64,000 bases of DNA from Echiichthys vipera (GCA_963691815.1 OY829645.1:42781594-42845593), one strand, 5' to 3'. Counted from the first letter of the stretch, positions 52,257 through 64,000 are shown. Notes: generated by a model from the letters alone, not told the origin. A program made the numbers and translations.

Positions 52257-53357
52257 TGTGGGAGTGTTATACTATATTATATAGTAATATAACTGTTTCT
52301 GTGCATTACATTTAGTACTCCGTCCTACGAACCTGTTCATGAGAATACGTTGCTTGGTTAGATTTAAAGGTCGTGGTTTGGGTTAAACCCTGAGCTTCCC
52401 CCTCTGCAGACTTCTGTGGACCTCGATTAGAAATGTTTTTGCAATAACTTCAAACATATATCTCAGGTTTCTTTGAAAACCTAAAAGATTTGGGGCTTTA
52501 ATGAAAATATTCAGGGCTGGAGCTCCAGAAGCCACCATCTCACTCTGCCCCTGTTCCTTAAGTGTTCATGTAATGACTGTAAACATGAGGATACAGAATA
52601 AGGCAGAAAGAGCAGAGGCGTGTTCCCTCTGTGTATCTGACGTAAGTCTTGGGCTCAATACCCAGCTGGTGAGACACTCTGGGATTCATTACAAACACAT
52701 TTTCTGCAGCAAAAAAAGGGGAGGGACACATTGGTTTATGTGGAACATCATGTACAAAAGGAGCAGACTGCTGCAATATTTTTCAACGCAAAAGAAAAAA
52801 ACTAATACATGGTAATGCCTTGTTGCAATTGCATGTGACTCATGTGTGAATGGATAGAATAAACTGTACTTGGATCATTTCGTTTTGATGCAAAACAGTT
52901 GGTAACTCCTAACTATGGTGGCAACTTGCCTCATATTTTAAGGTAGGGGTCTCCAGCCCTGATCCTGAAGAGCCTCTGCCCTGCATCTTTGAAGTGTCTC
53001 TCTACTCTGCACCTGATTTAAACATACTATTCAACCCAGAGTAAAGGGTCCTCACAGTGCTTACAGGGCTAGAACGGGGTGCATTTATTATGATATATTA
53101 TTATACACGCATTCATGAAAGTTTGCTGCCCTCTAAAGGCCAAAGACTGGGAGCAACATCAGCGTGTAGAAGAAACTAAAGAGAAGTAATTCTCATGTTT
53201 TGCTGAAAGATATAAAGCTGAAGGGAGGAGCTGTGTAAAGTCAGTTGGTAACAATAAGTGAAAAGAAGTCATGTTGCTTGAGGTTGTTTTGTGTCTCACT
53301 GTAGTCATTTTGCAACTCCTTCAGTGACCAAAAGTCCTTCGAATACACAGTATAAAC
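52257..53357. other. mostly unassigned
   Basis: GGGGTCTCCAGCCCTGATCC at about 52946 resembles the end of a common vertebrate DNA transposon. No gene recognised. Confidence 0.35.
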
Positions 53358-53520
53358 CATAGACTGTATAAAAAAATGGACGTAGCGTCTCCGCCGGGGC
53401 CCGTTCTCTCAACTTCATCCAATCATATTCGTCTCTTGGAGTCGCCATCTTGTCAGACTTTGACTCCTTTTACCAAAAAAGGGCACTGATGTGACGGCGG
53501 GGGGAGGGAGATACGTCCAT
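53358..53520. repeat. dispersed repeat starting ATAGACTGTATAAAAAAATG, copy 2
   Basis: Shares ATAGACTGTATAAAAAAATG, CGCCATCTTGTCAGAC and ACCAAAAAAGGGCA with the copy at 34548, in the same order. Confidence 0.7.
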
Positions 53521-54664
53521 CTAGCTGCGTTTAGAGAATTAGCCACATTAGCTCCACTGCCCGGTAGCTAGGCTAACATAACACGTTACTAAATAAACGG
53601 GAATGGGAGTCCCGTGTCTCTAGCGGCGGATACACCGGCTCCGGGGGTAAAATGCAGGTAGCATTTATGATCTATGATTTAAACTGATATTTAACACAAT
53701 ATCATGCTTAGATACTGTAAAACACAGACCATCACGACCCAAATCCTCCAGCTGCTCCAGATTAGCATCTAGTGTATGTGCCATCAATAGAAGGCCGTAC
53801 TGCAAGTCATGGTGCACGTGTGGCTATTTAATTAGCATAACAAAGCTAACGTTAACACGGTGTGTTCCTAAACCATCTGTTTCTACAGATGATCAAAGAG
53901 CAAACCATCTTGTCACTAATGGTAATACCACCACACGAATGACCGCAGTCCAGATCGAGATGACGATGTTAGCATGCTAATGATGCTAATCCTGACAACT
54001 AGCCTCCGAGGAGAAGTGACAGCCAGAGGCTAGCTGTCACTCAAGAGGCCACGCCCCTAATTATTCAGACACTTTAACCTCCAATAAAACAAAAACTAGC
54101 CTGGTACAAAAAAACATCACCCCCCTCAGTGTTGTCATGGAGATATGAGCTAAACATACAGACTAGAATATTCTTTTTCCTAGGCCTTAAACAGGTTTAA
54201 TTATGCTGTGAAAACAGCCTGTTTAACATGGGGGGTCAATGAGAAACTGCTTTAATGTGCAAACTACTCCTAGTGGACACTCAGAGAACTGCAGTTTTTG
54301 GCACTTCCTTATTGGATCAACAAGGAAGTCGCTTTGGTGGGGGCTTGGTTGAAACCGAGTCTTTTGAGCATGTTTAGTTGTTCGGTTATAAAATAGATTA
54401 AACACATGATCAAAATATATCTACGAATGATCAAAATTTTAACAAAAGAGTAGAAACTTTTTTTTCACATTTTTTGTTTTGTGGCCCAGTTTGGTACTTT
54501 TTTTTTTATTTCTGAGAATATCTCATAAGAACCAACTGTAAAAACTAAATCATTTACTCCGTCCTCCAATAAGGAAGTGGCCTTTGTGACAGCTTATATT
54601 GGGACCAGAGCTGGGACAAATATCAGTGGACTTCAGTCTGGCCTCTTCCTCCGTCATGTAACGT
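53521..54664. other. unassigned
   Basis: No exon recognised. T-runs occur near 54458-54510. Confidence 0.4.
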
Positions 54665-54818
54665 AAATATTCAATTCAATTCAATTTTATTTATAGTGCC
54701 AAATCATAACAAAAGTTATCTCAGGAAACTTTACAAACTAGGTAAAGACCACACTATGATAAACATAGACCCAACAATTCCCCCGTAGAGTACGGTGGCA
54801 ACAAAACCTTCTCTTTAA
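54665..54818 (-). repeat. LINE 3'-tail repeat interrupted by Harbinger-like copy E
   Basis: TTCAATTCAATTCAATTTTA, then TTTATAGTGCCAAATCATAAC is the familiar 3' end of a teleost LINE/SINE tail, antisense here. It ends at the TAA that forms the left target duplication of copy E. Confidence 0.65.
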
Positions 54819-55428
54819 GGGCGCACTCACACTGTCGTTCTGTCCCGGGCCAAAACCGTTTTTTCAGCTAAAGCCTAGTACCTTTAAGCAGTGTGAGTGC
54901 ACCCGTTCCGCGCTCAACTGCGGACAGCGGGCCGCCCACGGCCCGCTTGAAAGAGGTTGGCTTTAACGGAGCCGTTTGCACATGTACGAGCACGAGCGTG
55001 CGCACGTGTACGAGCATGAGCACGAGCCCTACGGCAGTAGCGTTATGTCCGCCTGTTGGGACATAGAAAAAAGAAGGACGGACCATGCGCGGACATTTAA
55101 CAACAACAACAATGGCGGTGAAAGGTTCACGTTGGTGTGGTGCGGAGGTGGAGTGTTTACTGCAGATTTGGTCGATGAAAATATTCAAAAACAGTCGACA
55201 AGACGCACAAAAACTCCGAGGTCTGTGGAAAGATTTGTAAACAAAGCCACACACACGCAATCAATGCGTGTGACGTGTTACGGCGTGATGGCGTATGGAC
55301 AGCAAGAAGTATGTGCCGAGGCCCTGGTAGTGTGAGTACAAACGGCGCTGGGGCGCGGGGGGAGAGGGAGGGGGGACAAGTACCCTAAAGCCCGGGTCGC
55401 GGTGCGGAAGGACAGTGTGAGTGCGCCC
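54819..55428 (+). mobile_element. Harbinger-like non-autonomous element, copy E (complete)
   Basis: GGGCGCACTCACACTGTC at the left and GACAGTGTGAGTGCGCCC at the right are exact reverse complements. TAA lies directly outside both ends (54816-54818, 55429-55431), a perfect 3-bp target duplication. It is 610 bp with the Myb-like frame near the middle. Confidence 0.9.
55112..55240 (+). pseudogene. Myb/SANT-like 42-codon frame in copy E
   Basis: Reads MAVKGSRWCGAEVECLLQIW, then SMKIFKNSRQDAQKL and RGLWKDL, then TAA. Same length and stop as copy A; substitutions are few. The conserved first helix is present and the rest of a Myb/SANT domain is missing. Confidence 0.6.
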
Positions 55429-55812
55429 TAACAGCAGTAACGTCAGACAGGCCCAGCTCTGTGGAGGACGCACATCTGTCTGCACCGGTTGACCAAATAT
55501 CTATGCTTCTTTTTATCATGGCTGATATTATCTATCTAACACCTTTGTAATTATGTTTCAAATGTACACCAATATAACCCTAATTTGAAAGATATTTGTG
55601 GACAATGTCGTCCAGGATGTCGCTCAAGTGTCCTGGAAAAGCTGGAAGTGGCCAGAAGGAAACTCAAGCCTTCACAACACTACAGAGTGTAATCACTGAC
55701 AAGTCAAAAGTCATCCCAGTCTCTCTACTTGCCAGTCTCACAACACGATCATTATCATCACTGCACAGCAGGAGCTACTGGTGAACGCCACGCTTAATCA
55801 CATCTCACATAT
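55429..55812. other. unassigned
   Basis: No feature recognised. Confidence 0.4.
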
Positions 55813-56810
55813 ATTTACACATTTTACCTTAATTTTTTAAAAATTTCTGAAAATCTATAAAAAAGGAAAAACTAGAATAGCAGGGTTGGAAAAGTGATGA
55901 GTCCCCAGATTTAACACTTTGTGGAGGCACCTTTTGCTTTAGTTACAGCATCAGTCTGTTTGGATCTGTCTCTCCCAGCTTTGTGACCTGGACTGGGAAA
56001 CATTTCCCCGTTCTTCCTGCAGAACTGTTCCAGTTCAGTCAGATTCTGTGGTGAGCGCTGATGGACTGCACTCTTCAGGTCCATCCACAGATGTTCTGTA
56101 GGATTCAGGTCCGGGCTCTGACTGGGCCACTCTGGGACATTCACCTTCCTGTCCTTTAGCCACTGTGTTGTTTTATGGAGGTGTGTTTTGGGTCGTTGTC
56201 CTGCTGAAGGTGAACCACCTGCACATTTTCAAGTGTCTAACAGAGGGACAAGGGTTTTCCTCAAGGAATTCAGGTGAACTTCAGCATCCATGTTCCCTTC
56301 AGTCCTGACCAGCTGCTCAGTCCCTGCTGAAGAGACACGAGCCCACAACATGATGCTGCCACCACCAGGCTTCACTGTAGGGGAGGGTGTGTTCTGGGTG
56401 GTGTGCTGTGTTTGGTTTCCACCACCAGCGTTTGGAGTTCAGCCCAAAAAGTTCAGTTTTGGTCTCAATGACCATAAAACCTTTATCCCGGAGCTCTTTT
56501 GAAAGCATCTTTCCAACCTTGGTGAATTATTTGTGTTACCATGAACGACTAGGAGAGGAATCCTCTAGAACAGCTGATTTTATCCTGAAGTAAAATCAAG
56601 AACACCACAGTTGATGTCAGGTGGAGGCCAATTAACATGGTGTGTGATCTGGAAGGTGATTGGTTAAACCTGAGAGTGTTTATAATGGTTATTTTAAAGG
56701 GACTCATCACTTTTCCAGCACTGCTTTTCTAGTTTTTCCTTTTTTATTATTCCTTTTTAGAAATTCTGAAAAGAAATTCACTTGAATGTTGTGAGGCAAA
56801 ATGTGTAAAT
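55813..56810 (-). mobile_element. decayed Tc1-like transposon with long terminal inverted repeats
   Basis: ATTTACACATTTTACC at 55813 faces GGCAAAATGTGTAAAT ending at 56810. Inner parts of the repeats, GTTGGAAAAGTGATGAGTCC and GGGACTCATCACTTTTCCAG, also pair, giving arms of roughly 110 bp. The minus strand encodes the C-terminal end of a Tc1 transposase: VPEWPSQSPDLNPTEHLW, MDLKSAVHQRSPQNLTELEQ and a KGAST end. SPDLNPTEHLW is the Tc1 DDE-region signature. The element is about 1 kb against 1.6 kb for an intact one and the frame is broken; it is not active. Confidence 0.85.
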
Positions 56811-56822
56811 CACGCTGGACAA

Positions 56823-56849
56823 ATATATATATATATATATATATATACA

Positions 56850-56933
<84 letters not shown>
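56823..56933. repeat. (TA)n microsatellite
   Basis: About 110 bp of TA with one ACAGT interruption, directly beside the Tc1-like element, whose target is TA. Confidence 0.97.
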
Positions 56934-56936
<3 letters not shown>

Positions 56937-57112
56937 AGTATTATCATTTCAGGTTGTAAAACAAAAAAGGGGCCATTTCAAAAGGGTGTTATGCCTTTCT
57001 ATAGGCACTGTAGCACCTTTCATAACATACAATGCAGCTCAAAGTGCTTTACAAAAAAATTTAACAAATCAGGAACAGGAAAAGGAAACACAAAAAGAAA
57101 AAAAAGAAAATT

Positions 57113-57272
57113 ATTCATTCATTCGTCTTCAACCGCTTGTCCCTGTCGGGGTCGCTGGGGGGCTGGAGCCGATCCCAGCTAACATTGGGCGTGAGGCGGG
57201 GTCCACCCTGGACAGGACGCCAGTCTATCACAGGACACATGGAGACGAACAGAGACAGACAACCATTCACAC
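57113..57272 (-). repeat. V-SINE/mermaid-type element, 3' half
   Basis: ATTCATTCGTCTTCAACCGC, GATCCCAGCTAACATTGGGC and GAACAGAGACAGACAACCAT match the 3' half of the 60632 copy in the same orientation. Breaks off at CATTCACAC. Confidence 0.8.
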
Positions 57273-57990
57273 TGTCACTTTATATCACCACTGCATCACT
57301 TATTTGTGGTACTGTAACTTACTGATGCTACACTTACTGTGCTTTAGGACATGCTGCTACATTTCACTGTAGTTTACTGTAACTTACTTCAGTCAGAAAT
57401 GTCACTTTTTAAAGTCAAGTCTTTTTAAAGTCAATGAGAAAGTGATCTAACTTTTCTCTTGATTTTTTACCTCAGTACTAAACCCCGGTGTAACACTGAA
57501 CGCCAGAGGAAGTCTTTTCTTCCTGTGGCCATCAAACTTTATAATTCATCTCCCCCTGGTCAGGTAAGGAACAGTGGAGACACTGTGTCCTGAAAATGTC
57601 ACTTTAGATCACTTTATATCATCACTGCACCACTTTATTTAGTTGTACTGTCACTTACTTCAGTCAGAAATGCTGCTACACTTTTAACACTGTTATCACT
57701 TTTCGCTCCTTCTCACTTATTTAGTTTGTACTTATTTTATTTCAGTATGCTGTTAAACTGCACGCTGCGTATTGTTGTATATTGTATTTACCTACGTTTA
57801 ACCACAATGTCTGTTGCACTCTGTCACATTAGTTATTGTTTGATTTATTTTACGTTAGCTTTATTTCTATTTGATTTATGTTTTTATGCTTATTGTCACT
57901 CTGATCCTTTCCCACCTTTGTATTGAAACTGTTGCACAATAATTTCCCTCGGGATAAATAAATAGAGATTCTTGAATCTTGAATCTGGAA
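57273..57990 (+). repeat. LINE 3' end, with a partial second 3' UTR upstream
   Basis: At about 57490 the frame reads CNTERQRKSFLPVAIKLYNS, the C-terminal end of a LINE reverse transcriptase, followed by a 3' UTR that ends GGGATAAATAAATAGAGATT and CTTGAATCTTGAATC. 57273-57410 is an extra piece of the same 3' UTR lying before the ORF end, so two copies are joined. Matches 16500-17075. Confidence 0.78.
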
Positions 57991-58589
57991 AAACATGATG
58001 AAAATGTATTGTTTTTGCCAGTATTTCCTGATTTATGGAGTGATAAAAAATATATATATATTTAAAAACCTTTGACTCTACCATGTTAACAAAATAAAAC
58101 AAGAACTTTGAACTTGGTTTTATCCAAAGTTCACATTTCTGTTCTGGAAATGTATGAAAATAAGGTCATATTTCATAACAAAATGCCTCATTTGCATATT
58201 TAAACATAACATTTAAAAAAGATTATAATACAAAAAATATTTGTCCTAATGTAAGTTTTTAATTTGGGAAGTTTTATTTTGAAATCTATATGTAATTTTG
58301 TTTTTTACCCTATTCACCTGCAGTGTCTCCCACGTATGTGACGTTGATTGGCCAGCGGGGGGCGTCTGTGATCTACAATCAGCAAAATCAATAACTGTCA
58401 CTCTGCTGAAGTTAGAAATAAACAGACTGACATTTAATTAAGATTCACACATCGTCAAAGTCAAAAAAGCTTCACGTTGTTTCCTCTCTGATTGAAACAG
58501 CTTCATTTCAAAACTTGAACGAGGAAAAAACGGCAGTAAACTTTAACTTTTACACGAGACTCAACATCAAACCAGGAACTAAAACTCAG

Positions 58590-58590
<1 letters not shown>
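57991..58590. other. unassigned
   Basis: AT-rich; nothing recognised. Confidence 0.4.
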
Positions 58591-58635
<45 letters not shown>

Positions 58636-58790
58636 AATTCATACTTAAAGTTAATCTCACACAGATTAAAATGAACTATAGACGAATCCAGCAAAGTGAA
58701 CAAGTGGCCATTGCTGCATTTGAGTCAAAATCAACATAAAAAATCAACACTTGCTCCCACTTGAAGCTCTTTTATTTAGTCCTTGGTCAC
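58591..58790. repeat. (GT)n tract plus partner of the 50835 repeat
   Basis: GT tract 58591-58633, then TTAAATTCATACTTAAAGTT and the same order of blocks as 50835-51000. Confidence 0.85.
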
Positions 58791-58791
58791 C

Positions 58792-58796
<5 letters not shown>

Positions 58797-58880
<84 letters not shown>

Positions 58881-58897
58881 CGTGTGTGTGTGTGTGT
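58797..58897. repeat. (GT)n microsatellite
   Basis: About 100 bp of GT with one GAGC interruption. It replaces the end of the dispersed repeat that precedes it (compare 51000). Confidence 0.97.
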
Positions 58898-59787
58898 CCT
58901 GTATTCTTCTGTCCTCCCAAGGACCAGACATGTTGATTTACTGTCTGTTTGCGTATAAAAGATGATGAACAGTAACAAAGTTAGAAAGTTAGAAGTTTTA
59001 AGTACATTTGTTTTGTGAAGTGAATATTTTTGGGACCGTGGGAACAGTTTCAGAAACATTTTGTCCCGATTCAGACTTGGTTTTTAGTGTCACGGTCCTC
59101 ACATCTACAGAAGGACAAACATCTGTGTGTGTGTCGCAGATTAGCACAAGTTAAACTAGTAGAGGAAATGATCTTCGTTCTGTGAGGTTATAAAAGATAA
59201 GGACTAATTCAAAATGCATGCATATGCGCTGGGACTGTGTGTTTGCTGATCCAGTGTTTCTTTATCAGCATGTCAGTGTGAGTTTTTCCACCTTAACTCA
59301 CAAGGTCACACTGAAACACGTCAGCTATAATTAGCAGCTGTAGTGCTTTGGTGTAATTTGAATTTCTCTAAAGTTCAGAGTTGTTTTAAGAGAACAAACA
59401 GAACTACATTAGATTAGATATATAATATAATAGTACATTAAAGTACTTTTTAGTGTTTTTATTTCTAAATCTGAGCCTTAAGATCAGCTGCTTTGTGTCA
59501 TTTCTGATCGTGCACTCCTCCAATAAAGTCCTTCCAGCAGATTTATTTTAGTCTCAGTGAGACGTTTGCAGGTTTTAGAGCTGGAGAGCTGCTGCTGCTG
59601 GATCGGAGTACGTGTTGAGACTGAACGCACCGCTGCATTTTTTTGTTCATTGGAGGGTGAAGACAGGAAGGAAAAGAAAGAAGACTTGTGTTGAACGGAC
59701 GACTCAAAACTAGGCAGGTCTGTGTGTCCCGCAGAAGCCAATAAGACGCTGAGGTTTCCTGTTTCACTTCCTTGTGTTTACCCTCCG
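58898..59787. other. unassigned
   Basis: No exon or repeat recognised. Confidence 0.4.
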
Positions 59788-59804
59788 CACACACACACAT
59801 ACAC

Positions 59805-59842
<38 letters not shown>

Positions 59843-59855
59843 ATACACACGCACA
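59788..59855. repeat. (CA)n microsatellite, interrupted
   Basis: CA tract with T and G interruptions. Confidence 0.95.
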
Positions 59856-60631
59856 GTACGTGTCAGACGTGACCTACACACCAACGGTTGTGTTGTTATT
59901 GTCTTTTGACACACTTTCATCACAGCATATGGAGTTCATTTACTGTAGGGTCGTTTATTTCAAACTTTATTGATGAATCGTTTAAAAATAAAACATTTTC
60001 AGATATTTATTCAACATAAAAAGACTAATATCTGACTTTAAATGCATCGAGAAGACAAAAAAGCAAGATAAGTTTTAATAATACACACTTATAAGAGAGG
60101 TAAAAATACATTATTCTTCTTTAAGTGGTTCAGTGTTTGACAGTAATAGTACTTTTTTAGTGTTTTGGTGAGATTGAAGTTAAATCTACCATATAAAATC
60201 AATGTGTTTAGAATAAATTCAATGTTTTTATGTTTATAATACAAGGATATAATAAAATAAAGGACATTTATACACTAAATTCTGATGTTACAGTTCATTT
60301 TACATAATATATATATACATGTAATGTGACATTTGAGTCCAAAAAGTCTGAATGTTTTTAATTTATAGATTAAATGTGTTAAAGAGTCTTTGGTTCATTG
60401 TTGCAAATATTACATTTGTTTTCAGCGTACTAAAGTAATATTGTTCCTGATCGTGTGTCTCGCAGCTTAACGAGCAGTTTCACATGCAAAACACAAGCTT
60501 GGGATATGATGCAAATGTTACTTTATTTTATTATCTGTCACTGATTGCATCCTTCACTTCTGACACGACACGTTTATTTTGCTGCTTCAAGTGCAATAAC
60601 TTAATTTACACACTTTAAATGTCTAAAATTA
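59856..60631. other. unassigned, AT-rich
   Basis: No exon or repeat recognised. Confidence 0.4.
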
Positions 60632-60992
60632 ATTCATTCATCTTCAACAGCTTGTCCCTGTCGGGGTCGCGGGGAGGGCTGGAGCCGATCCCAGCTGACA
60701 TTGGGCGTGAGGCGGGGTCCACCCTGGACAGGACGCCAGTCTATCACAGGACACATAGAGACGAACAGAGACAGACAACCATTCACACCTACGGGTGATT
60801 TAGAGTCATCAATGAACCGAACACCTGCACGTCTTTGGACTGTGGGAGGAAACCGGAGAACCCGGAGAAAACCCACGCAGACACGGGGACAACATGCAAA
60901 CTCCACACAGAAGGGCTCCAGCTGGGGTTCAAACCAGGAACCTTCTCGCTGTGAGGCGACAGTGCTAACCACCACTCTACCGTGCCGCCCTC
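60632..60992 (-). repeat. V-SINE/mermaid-type element, full length
   Basis: The minus-strand head is GGGCGGCACGGTAGAGTGGT then TAGCACTGTCGCC, followed by GGTTCCTGGTTTGAACCC (B-box-like). The core has GTTTGCATGTTGTCCCC and CACAGTCCAAAGACGTGC, and the 3' part ends GAAGATGAATGAATT. This is the best reference copy in the window. Confidence 0.85.
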
Positions 60993-61473
60993 TAGGGATG
61001 TCAATATATTCAAAAATCACAAATTAAAAAAGTAGTGAATAGAATCAGAATTTCAGACACATTAGGAATAATTTAACCAGAGAGGCCTCAAAGTTGTACA
61101 TGAATGCCCTGATTTAAAACCACGTGAACTCCTGTTTCACCAGTTGGACACAAACAGTGGAGACACTTTATAAACAGACGCTGGACAAACAGTCAAAATA
61201 ATATCAATATTGTAAAATACTAACTAAATATAATTCATCAAACTTGGAAAACATGATTAAATTAGCCGACATTTTACTTGAATATAAACTCTATCATCGT
61301 TTGGCTCCAGCTCCACTCAATGAATGAATGAATGAAATATCTTGCATGGTGAAATCTGTCACAATTACATTTGTAACTCTGTTGCTCTTGTCGCTTCATG
61401 TGCGTTGCCTTTTTAAATAAAGACATCTAAATAATTTTAAGAGAACAGTCTTTTATGGATTTTGTAACACACG
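60993..61473. other. unassigned
   Basis: Contains a short (AATG)n run near 61318. No gene recognised. Confidence 0.4.
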
Positions 61474-61557
61474 ATTGTGGGAGGAAACCGGAGAACCCGG
61501 AGAAAACCCGCGCAGACACGGGGAGAACATGCAAACTCCACACAGAAGGGCCCCAGT
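61474..61557 (-). repeat. V-SINE/mermaid core fragment
   Basis: TGTGGGAGGAAACCGGAGAA, CCCGGAGAAAACCCGCGCAG and GAACATGCAAACTCCACACA match the core of 60632. Only the conserved core survives. Confidence 0.8.
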
Positions 61558-61799
61558 CTGAAATTGAATTTACTTAATTTAAGGTTACAGGAGTTTCAGT
61601 ACTTTCATGGTAACTGTTTGTGTATGATGTTGTTTATATATACCTGTACTTTTATCTATTTTAATGTTTTGTGCTTATTCCTAGAATTTATATAAAGTAC
61701 ATGAGTTGGACTCAGCAGCGTCACTAACATGGCGGCTTATTTACGTCTATAGAGTTATATTTACAGTTTATTTTTACACAAGCGGTTATTGTGTTGTTC
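61558..61799. other. unassigned
   Basis: Includes AACATGGCGGCTTATTTACG; no gene recognised. Confidence 0.35.
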
Positions 61800-62038
61800 G
61801 TTGGTTATTGTTTGTTTTGTTGAGTGTATTAAAAAAACTAAAAATAACAAAAAAAAAGAAACAGGATACACAGGAAGTAAGAAAACCTATAGTATAGATA
61901 ATAAGTGGAGAAGGGGTAGGAATTAATAAGCTAATGCTTCTTCCTGCTCCTTTTCAAACATACAAAGGGTTTTTAATGATTCGTGCTTCAAGTGTATTTT
62001 TTTTTTCATATGTTTGAAATAAAGCATTCATTCATTCA
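61800..62038 (+). repeat. LINE 3' UTR with (ATTC)n tail
   Basis: GTGGAGAAGGGGTAGGAATT, TGCTTCTTCCTGCTCCTTTT and CATATGTTTGAAATAAAGC followed by ATTCATTCATTC form a typical teleost LINE 3' end. Confidence 0.65.
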
Positions 62039-62551
62039 GAGTGAATGTCTCCACAGACACAGATATTGAAATACTCGGCATAAAGGCAAGTAGAAGTTTT
62101 TTCATTAGTGGGTCAAATGATCAATCACCATTGTTTTAACTCACTGTTACATAGATAGGAACTTAAAAGACAATTAAATAGATTTAAATGTTACGGAGTA
62201 CATCTTTAAAACTAAACGCACCACAACACTTAATGTGACAAAAGTTAAACTACTCATTACGCAGAATGGCTCATTCATTTCAGGGTAATGTATATTATAT
62301 TTTTCTATTATAACAATTGATGCATTAATGATAATGTTGTCAAATAAATGTAGTGATGAATAAAGTAGCATAAAATGTAACGTACATGTACCTCAGGATT
62401 GTACTTAAGTACTTTATTCAACTTTAGTGACGTTCCAACACTGGACTCAAGATTAAAGGTCATTAATGTTTTTTAGACTCAACAAAATCTAATTTCAAAT
62501 CAGTTTAATTTAGATTTTAGTCTTTAGATGACTTAACGTCCATAATATGAC

Positions 62552-62598
<47 letters not shown>

Positions 62599-62905
62599 GT
62601 CTGTGTGTGTGTGTGTTTTCTATTGTAACAATTGATGCATTAATGATAATGTTGTCAAATAAATGTAGTGAAGTATAATATTTCCCTCTGAAATGTAGTG
62701 GAGTGGATGAATAAAGTAGCATAAAATGTAACACACACGTACCTCAGATTTGTATTTAAGTACTTTATTCAACTTTAGTGACTTTAGTTCACTGGACTCA
62801 AGTTCGATAAAAGTCATTTATGTTTTTTAGACTCAACAAAATCCAATTTCAATTCAGCTTAATTAAGATTGTAGTCTTTAGATGACTTAACGTCCATAAT
62901 ATGAC
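62039..62905. repeat. local tandem duplication of a MITE-like repeat
   Basis: AACAATTGATGCATTAATGA, AATGTTGTCAAATAAATGTAG, GTACTTTATTCAACTTTAGTG and GATGACTTAACGTCCATAAT occur first at about 62313-62550 and again at 62629-62905. Each copy ends in TATGACGT followed by a (GT)n tract (62552-62618 and from 62906). The parent repeat is the GTACTT family also seen at 5890. Confidence 0.85.
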
Positions 62906-62949
62906 GTGTGTGTGTGTCTGTGTGTGTCTGTGTGTGTGTGTGTACTGTC

Positions 62950-62980
<31 letters not shown>

Positions 62981-62985
62981 GTGCG

Positions 62986-63043
<58 letters not shown>

Positions 63044-63059
63044 TGTGTGTGTGTGTGTA
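62906..63059. repeat. (GT)n microsatellite
   Basis: GT tract with TACTGTCT and GC interruptions; TACTGTCT also interrupts the earlier tract at 62594. Confidence 0.97.
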
Positions 63060-63480
<421 letters not shown>

Positions 63481-63953
63481 CGCAAGCGGTCCGTCCGGTG
63501 GAGCAGCAGCAAACAGATCACACATTCACGCTGGTCAGCCTCACAGACTGTACATTTAAAAATGGCCGACGTGTTGAAGTCTGAAGGCTGGTTTATCAAA
63601 ACGTGTGTGTGTTCTTCATACGCAAGAAGATAGATACTTAATTAATTAATTTACTAATTTTATTTAAGTGTTATATGGACTTAAACTACTCACATGACCT
63701 TCACAGGCAAACAAATCCATGGTAGTGTCCTTATTAGATATAAACTTAAGTAATTATAGTAGTAAAGTATAGTATAGTATAGTATACGTATAAAAGTAGT
63801 AATCAGAATAATAAACATTACTGGATTAAAATGAGTGATCCTTTGATGTTGCAGCTAAAGGTGGAGCTCATTTCAGCTACTTTATGAATGACTGGGTTAC
63901 TTAACATTTAATAATATATCATCATTTAAAGTTTGTATTAATAACCTGAATCT
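63481..63953. other. unassigned; end resembles the GTACTT-family repeat
   Basis: AGTATAGTATAGTATAGTAT near 63768 and AAAGGTGGAGCTCATTTCAG near 63857 are blocks of the repeat family at 5890 and 62230. Confidence 0.4.
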
Positions 63954-64000
63954 GCCCAGGTTCGCATCCCGGCTGGGGTCCTTCTGTGTGGAGTTTGCAT
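63954..64000 (+). repeat. V-SINE/mermaid-type element, cut by window edge
   Basis: CAGGTTCGCATCCCGGCTGG (B-box region), then TCCTTCTGTGTGGAGTTTGC match the core of the 60632 copy. Continues beyond the window. Confidence 0.75.

Overview
This is a vertebrate, almost certainly teleost fish, genomic window. It has intron-split genes with GT-AG junctions, long introns, tRNA-derived SINEs, LINE 3' fragments, many MITEs, long (CA/GT)n tracts and a Tc1-like element. Nothing bacterial or phage-like was seen. Two protein-coding genes can be supported, and they point toward each other. Bases 1-9522 (+) hold the last five coding exons of an SLC41-family magnesium transporter, best matched to slc41a3. They read in frame from base 1 to a stop at 9520-9522; the 5' part lies outside the window. 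Bases 45789-15617 (-) hold a complete chondroitin 4-O-sulfotransferase, best matched to chst13. It has three coding exons (94, 80 and 846 nt) joined in phase into a 339-residue type II membrane enzyme. The 80-nt middle exon at 30660-30739 is easy to miss and was found from its SPLQ-LYD motif and the matching splice phases.

Layout. 1-9.8 kb: slc41a3 exons, with introns carrying SINEs, an L2-type LINE that contains three perfect hairpins, and a broken LINE reverse transcriptase. 9.8-15.6 kb: the interval between the two convergent genes, with a 16-bp minisatellite, a DNA transposon carrying a roughly 60-bp internal minisatellite, and MITEs. 15.6-45.8 kb: chst13. Intron 2 (14.2 kb) contains a huge 27-bp minisatellite (about 17.37-23.22 kb, roughly 215 copies) that happens to be open in one frame for up to 898 codons. 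The same intron has a CCAAT/GC-box cluster and several mobile elements; intron 1 (15 kb) has further SINEs, foldbacks and hAT-like elements. 45.8-46.3 kb: GC-rich, probably the chst13 promoter. 46.3-64 kb: no gene was recognised. This stretch holds a 31-bp minisatellite, SINE and LINE ends, a foldback element, a decayed Tc1-like transposon, many (GT)n tracts and local tandem duplications.

The most interesting non-gene signal is a family of five elements (25.1, 28.4, 29.9, 41.8 and 54.8 kb). They have termini starting GGGCGCACTCACACTGTC and 3-bp target-site duplications where these can be read. Each keeps a short ATG-initiated frame (35 to 47 codons; 42 in the two most intact copies) that resembles the start of a Myb/SANT-like DNA-binding domain. 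That combination suggests a non-autonomous PIF/Harbinger family that has kept a piece of its accessory Myb-like gene. The other notable theme is repeated perfect short inverted repeats inside otherwise decayed sequence (3.5, 4.3, 4.7, 24.4, 31.6 and 34.3 kb), which look like template-switch mutations.
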